Assembly (NCBI GenBank): GCA_001823155.1
Contig: MHTR01000022.1
Coordinates: 1-33,470 of the forward strand
Length of the DNA: 33,470 nucleotides
DNA from: Candidatus Wildermuthbacteria bacterium RIFCSPHIGHO2_01_FULL_48_25
GTDB taxonomy: Bacteria > Patescibacteriota > Minisyncoccia > Minisyncoccales > UBA10102
Reading direction: 5' to 3'
The translations under genes were made by a program, and so were the position numbers. Positions within the stretch are counted from its first letter, which is position 1. Each line of letters begins with the position of its first letter. The notes below the pieces were generated by a model. That model had not been told where the DNA came from and ran no database searches. It worked only from the letters and a program-made list of their open reading frames with translations. Positions 29,854-33,470 of the stretch are shown in pieces.

Positions 29854-29936
29854 GCCTGGGTGCTGGAACGGTATACAGTCTGGTCTCAAAAACCAGTGGG
29901 AGCAATCCCATGAGGGTTCGATTCCCTCCCCAGGCA
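29854..29936 (+). tRNA. tRNA-Leu, anticodon CAA
   Basis: A complete class II tRNA. The acceptor stem GCCTGGG pairs with CCCAGGC, discriminator A. The anticodon stem CTGGT/ACCAG encloses the loop CTCAAAA, giving anticodon CAA (codon UUG). A long variable arm (TGGGA/TCCCA) and a T-arm (GAGGG/CCCTC with loop TTCGATT) follow. CCA is not encoded; the discriminator is followed by CA and then the ATG of the next gene. ORF-track frames running through it are artefacts. Confidence 0.97.
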
Positions 29937-29938
29937 CA

Positions 29939-30721
29939 ATGCGAATCATTTTTCTCAATATATGGGGAGGGCAGGTGTTTGAACCCCTTATGCAATTCAT
30001 ACAAGAACACGCGAGAAGCACAGACTTTTTTTGTTTTCAGGAAGTGCTCGATTCCCCAACCCCAGGCCTTACCCCATGGGGCGGCAAGACTGATATTAGA
30101 AAAAAACTTCAAGAAGCCCTTCTTGAGTTCCAGGAATACTACGCTCCTTCGCACAACATTCTCGATAAAAACGGCAACGTTGACCCAACCACGTTGGTAG
30201 GAGTCGCGATATTCGCCAAGCAAGAAATCGAAGTTAAAAGCCAGGGTAGGCTGCACGTGCAGGGTGACCCGTCGGGTAAAAGCCATGACGACAGGCAGGG
30301 CGCTCCCCACTATTTCCAATACGTAAGGTTTGAACACAACGAAAAACCATACACCCTCTGCAATATGCACGGCACTGCCTACCCTGGAGACAAACTCGAT
30401 ACGCCAGAGCGTCTGGAACAGTCAAAACGTATTGTTGACTTCCTTTCAAAAGAAACGGGAGAAAAAATCCTGGGAGGTGATTTCAATCTCCTTCCGAGCA
30501 CCGAAAGCATTGGAATGATCGAAAGAATGGGAATGAAAGAACTTGTGAGAGAATACAAAATAGAAACCACGAGAAGCGAACTCAATTACAAGCGCTATCC
30601 CAACAATATTCAATACTTTTCAGACTATGTTTTCGTATCTTCTGACATCAAAGTAACCAGCTTTGAAGTCCCCCAACTCAACATCTCAGACCACCTGCCT
30701 TTAGTGCTTGAATTTGCGTGA
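29939..30721 (+). CDS. Endonuclease/exonuclease/phosphatase (EEP) family protein
   Basis: A 260-residue metal-dependent phosphohydrolase of the DNase I-like fold. Visible motifs are MRIIFLNIWGG (metal-site Asn), CFQEVLD (metal-site Glu), the GDFNLLPST active-site Asp/Asn, and SDHLPLV near the end. Nuclease, phosphoinositide-phosphatase-like and other activities all occur in this fold, so the substrate is open. No signal peptide, so cytoplasmic. The ORF track extends it upstream through the tRNA; the real start is the ATG 2 bases after the tRNA discriminator base. It has no Shine-Dalgarno or promoter of its own and probably depends on tRNA transcription and processing. Its 3' end overlaps the converging PAP2 gene by 21 bases. 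Confidence 0.92.
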   Translation: MRIIFLNIWGGQVFEPLMQFIQEHARSTDFFCFQEVLDSPTPGLTPWGGKTDIRKKLQEALLEFQEYYAPSHNILDKNGNVDPTTLVGVAIFAKQEIEVKSQGRLHVQGDPSGKSHDDRQGAPHYFQYVRFEHNEKPYTLCNMHGTAYPGDKLDTPERLEQSKRIVDFLSKETGEKILGGDFNLLPSTESIGMIERMGMKELVREYKIETTRSELNYKRYPNNIQYFSDYVFVSSDIKVTSFEVPQLNISDHLPLVLEFA

Positions 30722-31150
30722 AAGCTTCACAACAATCCAACCTGAAGCAATACCGATTGCGGCTCCGGCAACAATGTCGATGGGCCAGTGGAGGCTGGCA
30801 GCAACGCGGGCAATACCGATTGCGGCGCTCGCGAGCAGGAACAAAATTCCTGCTTTTTTGTTGTAGAAATACAAAACTGTACCAAGCGCGAAAAACAACG
30901 AAGCATGCCCCGAAGGAAACGAAGAAGACGCGGCATGCTCAATAAGCGGAGCAATGCCGTTTTCTACAAACGGCCTATCCTGCGGAAAGAAAAACCGGAT
31001 TGCTTCTGTAATAATTCCTCTTGAAAGTACTGCCGCAGCAAGCATTTGCAAGGCCAAAAACACAAAGCGCTTCTTGAAAAAGAACAGCGCCAGCAACCCA
31101 ATCAAAATGTATCCAAAATACTGCCCAAAGAATACTATGATCGCGTCCAT
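30701..31150 (-). CDS. PAP2-family membrane phosphatase
   Basis: A 149-residue membrane protein with about five helices. PAP2 enzymes dephosphorylate lipids such as undecaprenyl pyrophosphate or phosphatidic acid. The motifs are RFFFPQDRP (motif 1, with Arg where Lys is usual), SSSFPSGHAS (motif 2) and ARVAASLHWPIDI (motif 3, with the catalytic His and Asp). This fits recycling of undecaprenyl pyrophosphate (BcrC-like), though lipid phosphatase roles remain possible. The ATG lies 16 bases inside the 3' end of folD, so it is the third gene of the glyA operon. It converges on the EEP gene with a 21-base overlap. Confidence 0.9.
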   Translation of the reverse strand: MDAIIVFFGQYFGYILIGLLALFFFKKRFVFLALQMLAAAVLSRGIITEAIRFFFPQDRPFVENGIAPLIEHAASSSFPSGHASLFFALGTVLYFYNKKAGILFLLASAAIGIARVAASLHWPIDIVAGAAIGIASGWIVVKLSRKFKH

Positions 31151-31953
31151 AATGTCACAAGGTTTTGTAATAAACAGGCGACGGTTAGGGGGCCGACGCC
31201 TCCGGGGACAGGAGTAATGAATGACGCTTTCTTTGAAACGCTTTCAAAGTCTACGTCCCCTTTTGTGTCCCCACTTTCCACAGACGTGCCAGCATCAATA
31301 ACCACCGCTCCTTCTTTTACCATATCACCTTTTATCAAACCTGCCTTGCCGGTTGCTGAAATAAGAATATCTGCTGTTTTTGTGACTTCCCCAATATTTG
31401 GCGTTGACTTATCCACCACAATAGGCGTTATACCTTTTTGCAAAAACCATACAGAAAGAGGAAGGCCCACTAATCTACCCTTGCCCACAAGCACCACTTG
31501 CTTATTCTCCAAAGAAACGACGGAGGCCTCAAGAAGTTTTGAGATCGCTGCCACGGTTGGCGGCAGTATACCAAGCTTCCCCTGTTTGAACAGCTCAAAA
31601 CTCTTTTCAGAAAGCACGTCAACGTCTTCTTCCACGGGAATCTTGTTCAGCACGCTTGGCGTGTTGATGTGCTGAGGCAAAGGAAGCTGAACAACTACGC
31701 CTGAAGATTCGTTCGCAAGCTCTTCCACCTTCTTTTCAAGTTCTTCTTGCGAAACCTCTTTTCGAAGCACGCTCAAAGAAAACTCAATGTCGAGCTTTTC
31801 AGCGGCTTTTTGTTTTTCTGTAATGTATTTTTTCGAGACCTCGCTGTCTCCCACGAGAACAACGGCAAGCTTCAGGTTCTTGTTTTGAGTTTGAGGTTCA
31901 AGCTTTAGAAGAACCTCTTTTGCGAGAGATTCCCCTTTGAGTACGGTTGCCAT
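31135..31953 (-). CDS. folD: Bifunctional methylenetetrahydrofolate dehydrogenase/cyclohydrolase FolD
   Basis: FolD interconverts methylene-, methenyl- and 10-formyl-tetrahydrofolate. The 272-residue product has SKKYITEKQKAAEKLDI with the catalytic lysine K47, VVVQLPLPQHI, the dinucleotide-binding VVLVGKGRLVGLPLSVWF, and the closing signature PVPGGVGPLTVACLL. The usual DVDG is DVDV and the usual PCTP is PPTV, both mild departures. It starts 3 bases after glyA, which makes the methylene-THF that FolD uses. This is a clear functional pair. Confidence 0.97.
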   Translation of the reverse strand: MATVLKGESLAKEVLLKLEPQTQNKNLKLAVVLVGDSEVSKKYITEKQKAAEKLDIEFSLSVLRKEVSQEELEKKVEELANESSGVVVQLPLPQHINTPSVLNKIPVEEDVDVLSEKSFELFKQGKLGILPPTVAAISKLLEASVVSLENKQVVLVGKGRLVGLPLSVWFLQKGITPIVVDKSTPNIGEVTKTADILISATGKAGLIKGDMVKEGAVVIDAGTSVESGDTKGDVDFESVSKKASFITPVPGGVGPLTVACLLQNLVTLWTRS

Positions 31954-31956
31954 GGG

Positions 31957-33291
31957 CTAGTACGGGAGAGGAAACTTGGTGCAGAGTTCCCGCACCTTGT
32001 CCTTCACCTCCTTTACTTTCTGGTTCTCTGCTATCTTTTGAGAAAATTCTTTCACGAACGCGGGCCGCTCTTCCTTGGCTTCAGGAAGTTTCACGTCTTT
32101 TATTTCTTCCACAACCTCCGCGATCCATTTCCCTATGTGCTTCATCTCTTCTTCTTTCATCCCTCTTGAAGTAATCGCGGGAGTTCCCAAACGGATACCA
32201 GAAGGATAAAAAGGAGAAGAAGGATCAGAAGGAATGGTGTTTTTGTTAAGGGTAATGCCTGCCAAATCCAAAGCTTTTTCCGCGAACACTCCCACGCCAA
32301 TACCAAGGGGCGTCAAATCCACCAGCATTAAGTGGTTGTCTGTTCCGCTTGAAACAAGCTTCAAACCGTTATCCATGAGCGTTTGCGCGAGGGCCTTTGC
32401 GTTCTTCACCACCTGATGAGCGTAGTCCTTAAACTCGGGCTTCATTGCTTCTCCCAAGGCAACCGCAATGGCTGCTGTTTGGTGGTTGTGCGGCCCGCCC
32501 TGCAAACCCGGGAACACGGCTTTGTCTAATTTCGCTCCGAGTTCAGGGTCTTTTTGCAACCCTTTTTCTGTCGCCATAATGAGTGCTCCCCTGGGGCCTC
32601 TCAAGGTTTTGTGCGTGGTGGTGGTAATAATATGCACAAAGGGAACCGGGCTTGCGTGCGCTCCTCCCAAAACGAGGCCTGAGATATGCGCGATGTCGGC
32701 AGCCAAGAACGCTCCAACTGAATCTGCGATTTCTCCCATTTCTTTAAAAGGAAACTCTCTTGGATATGCCGAAGCTCCCACCCAGATTAATTTTGGCTTG
32801 TGTTCTTGCGCCAGCTTTCGCGCTTCATCCAAATCAATATAGCCGTCTGGCTTCACGTGGTACTGAACGGAGTTATAGAAAATGCCTGAAAAACTTGTTT
32901 TCCAACCATGCGTAAGATGCCCACCATCCAAAAGGTTCTGGCCCATAATCGTGTCCCCTGCTTTGCAGGTAGCCAAATACACCGCGAAGTTTGCGGGAGT
33001 ACCCGAATAGGGCTGCACATTGGCAAAAGGAACGCCAAACGCTTCCTTAGCCCTCGCAATAGCTAAGTCCTCCACCTTGTCTATGAATTCGTTTCCCCCA
33101 TAGTAACGCTTGTGGGGGTATCCCTCTGAATACTTGTCTGTAAGCAAAGAACCAAGCGCTTCGAGCACCGCGAGCGAGGTATGGTTTTCAGAGGGAATCA
33201 TTTCCAACCCCTCCTGCCTTCTCTTTTTTTCAGCTTCCACCAACTCAAAAATACTTGGGTCTGCCTGCTGCAAAGGATTTTTGTTAATCAT
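31957..33291 (-). CDS. glyA: Serine hydroxymethyltransferase
   Basis: GlyA converts serine and THF to glycine and methylene-THF, feeding FolD downstream. The 444-residue PLP enzyme has SENHTSLAVLEALGS, TDKYSEGYPHKRYYGG, the PLP lysine K228 in TTTTHKTLRGPRG, and GLQGGPHNH. Length is slightly longer than E. coli (417), mainly at the C-terminal end (VKEVKDKVRELCTKFPLPY). The ATG directly abuts the end of the CCCGTTAGA element, so that element supplies the sequence just upstream of the start codon. No Shine-Dalgarno is seen and I could not assign a convincing promoter. Confidence 0.98.
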   Translation of the reverse strand: MINKNPLQQADPSIFELVEAEKKRRQEGLEMIPSENHTSLAVLEALGSLLTDKYSEGYPHKRYYGGNEFIDKVEDLAIARAKEAFGVPFANVQPYSGTPANFAVYLATCKAGDTIMGQNLLDGGHLTHGWKTSFSGIFYNSVQYHVKPDGYIDLDEARKLAQEHKPKLIWVGASAYPREFPFKEMGEIADSVGAFLAADIAHISGLVLGGAHASPVPFVHIITTTTHKTLRGPRGALIMATEKGLQKDPELGAKLDKAVFPGLQGGPHNHQTAAIAVALGEAMKPEFKDYAHQVVKNAKALAQTLMDNGLKLVSSGTDNHLMLVDLTPLGIGVGVFAEKALDLAGITLNKNTIPSDPSSPFYPSGIRLGTPAITSRGMKEEEMKHIGKWIAEVVEEIKDVKLPEAKEERPAFVKEFSQKIAENQKVKEVKDKVRELCTKFPLPY

Positions 33292-33420
33292 CCCGTTAGA
33301 GATAGGAAACGCTTTTACGCAAAGCGTTTCCGTCGATTACGGATATAGATACCAGACTGTTTATGTGCCTTGTCGTTGAAATCATACATTTGTAAGAAAA
33401 GATACGCAATCTCTAACGGG
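33292..33420. repeat. 129-bp element with CCCGTTAGAGAT terminal inverted repeats
   Basis: CCCGTTAGAGAT (33292-33303) and its exact complement (33409-33420) bound the element. Next to the left end is a perfect 11-bp hairpin (GGAAACGCTTT 33305-33315 with AAAGCGTTTCC 33321-33331). The interior is non-coding as far as can be seen. The ends share CCCGTTAGA with the 50-bp element at 24828. Size, terminal inverted repeats and short-form relatives fit a miniature mobile element. The left end touches the glyA ATG. Confidence 0.7.
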
Positions 33421-33470
33421 ATCATGGTCTCAATATTGTTCGTTTTTTTCCCGTAAGGTCAACGACTTTT

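Noticed and set aside
29729-29938. ORF-track extension of the EEP protein upstream of 29939
   Set aside because: It runs through the tRNA-Leu gene and the end of topA in another frame.
33292-33470. A short + strand gene starting after the 129-bp element (ATG at 33424)
   Set aside because: The frame stops after about ten residues; nothing supports a coding sequence at this end.

Overview
The window looks like a piece of a streamlined bacterial genome of the Candidate Phyla Radiation (Patescibacteria), most likely a parcubacterium. This is inferred from gene content and style, not from a database search. Genes are packed with 4-base ATGA overlaps. Several housekeeping proteins are shortened: a 663-residue Mfd, a 158-residue Pth, an FtsZ without a tail and a ComEC without its nuclease domain. 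Most promoters sit so close to the start codon that the mRNAs should be leaderless. UGA is used as a normal stop. No gap without a gene exceeds 300 bases; the largest are 3466-3649, 33292-33470 and 19591-19751, and each is described under its promoter or repeat entries.

Layout. 1-204: the tail of an unknown + strand gene and a complex palindromic element. 204-9609, minus strand: clpB with a CIRCE-like operator, a small acidic orphan, a GT2 glycosyltransferase-cysteine desulfurase-HtrA operon, an orphan membrane protein, and an EamA transporter overlapping a membrane-anchored glycoside hydrolase. 9614-14633, minus strand: a division cluster ybeY-ftsA-ftsZ-comEC joined by 4-base overlaps or abutting junctions, followed by a GT-B glycosyltransferase with its own promoter. 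14704-15336: a HigB/HigA-type toxin-antitoxin pair. 15400-19590: a CapA-family phosphatase facing a 1051-residue multidomain surface protein whose gene is flanked by two related palindromes. 19752-24790: an operon lepB-hisS-HIT-rpsU-yqeY plus two related surface/membrane proteins. 24910-30721, mostly plus: pth, mini-mfd, topA, tRNA-Leu(CAA) and an EEP-family phosphohydrolase starting 2 bases after the tRNA, with one orphan minus gene. 30701-33291, minus: glyA-folD (one-carbon metabolism) and a PAP2 phosphatase.

Two styles of expression signal stand out. Core genes have a -10 box (often extended TGn) 5-10 bases from the start codon and no Shine-Dalgarno. Three orphan genes (3067-3465, 6984-7601, 27477-27779) each have a -35/-10 promoter, a longer leader with a Shine-Dalgarno, and a candidate terminator, like self-contained cassettes.

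The window is also rich in unclassified palindromes and degenerate 7-base repeats. Some lie inside genes (mfd, nifS, pth), some at stop codons, and some between divergent promoters. I see no CRISPR array, insertion sequence or prophage. All promoter, terminator and operator calls were made by eye.
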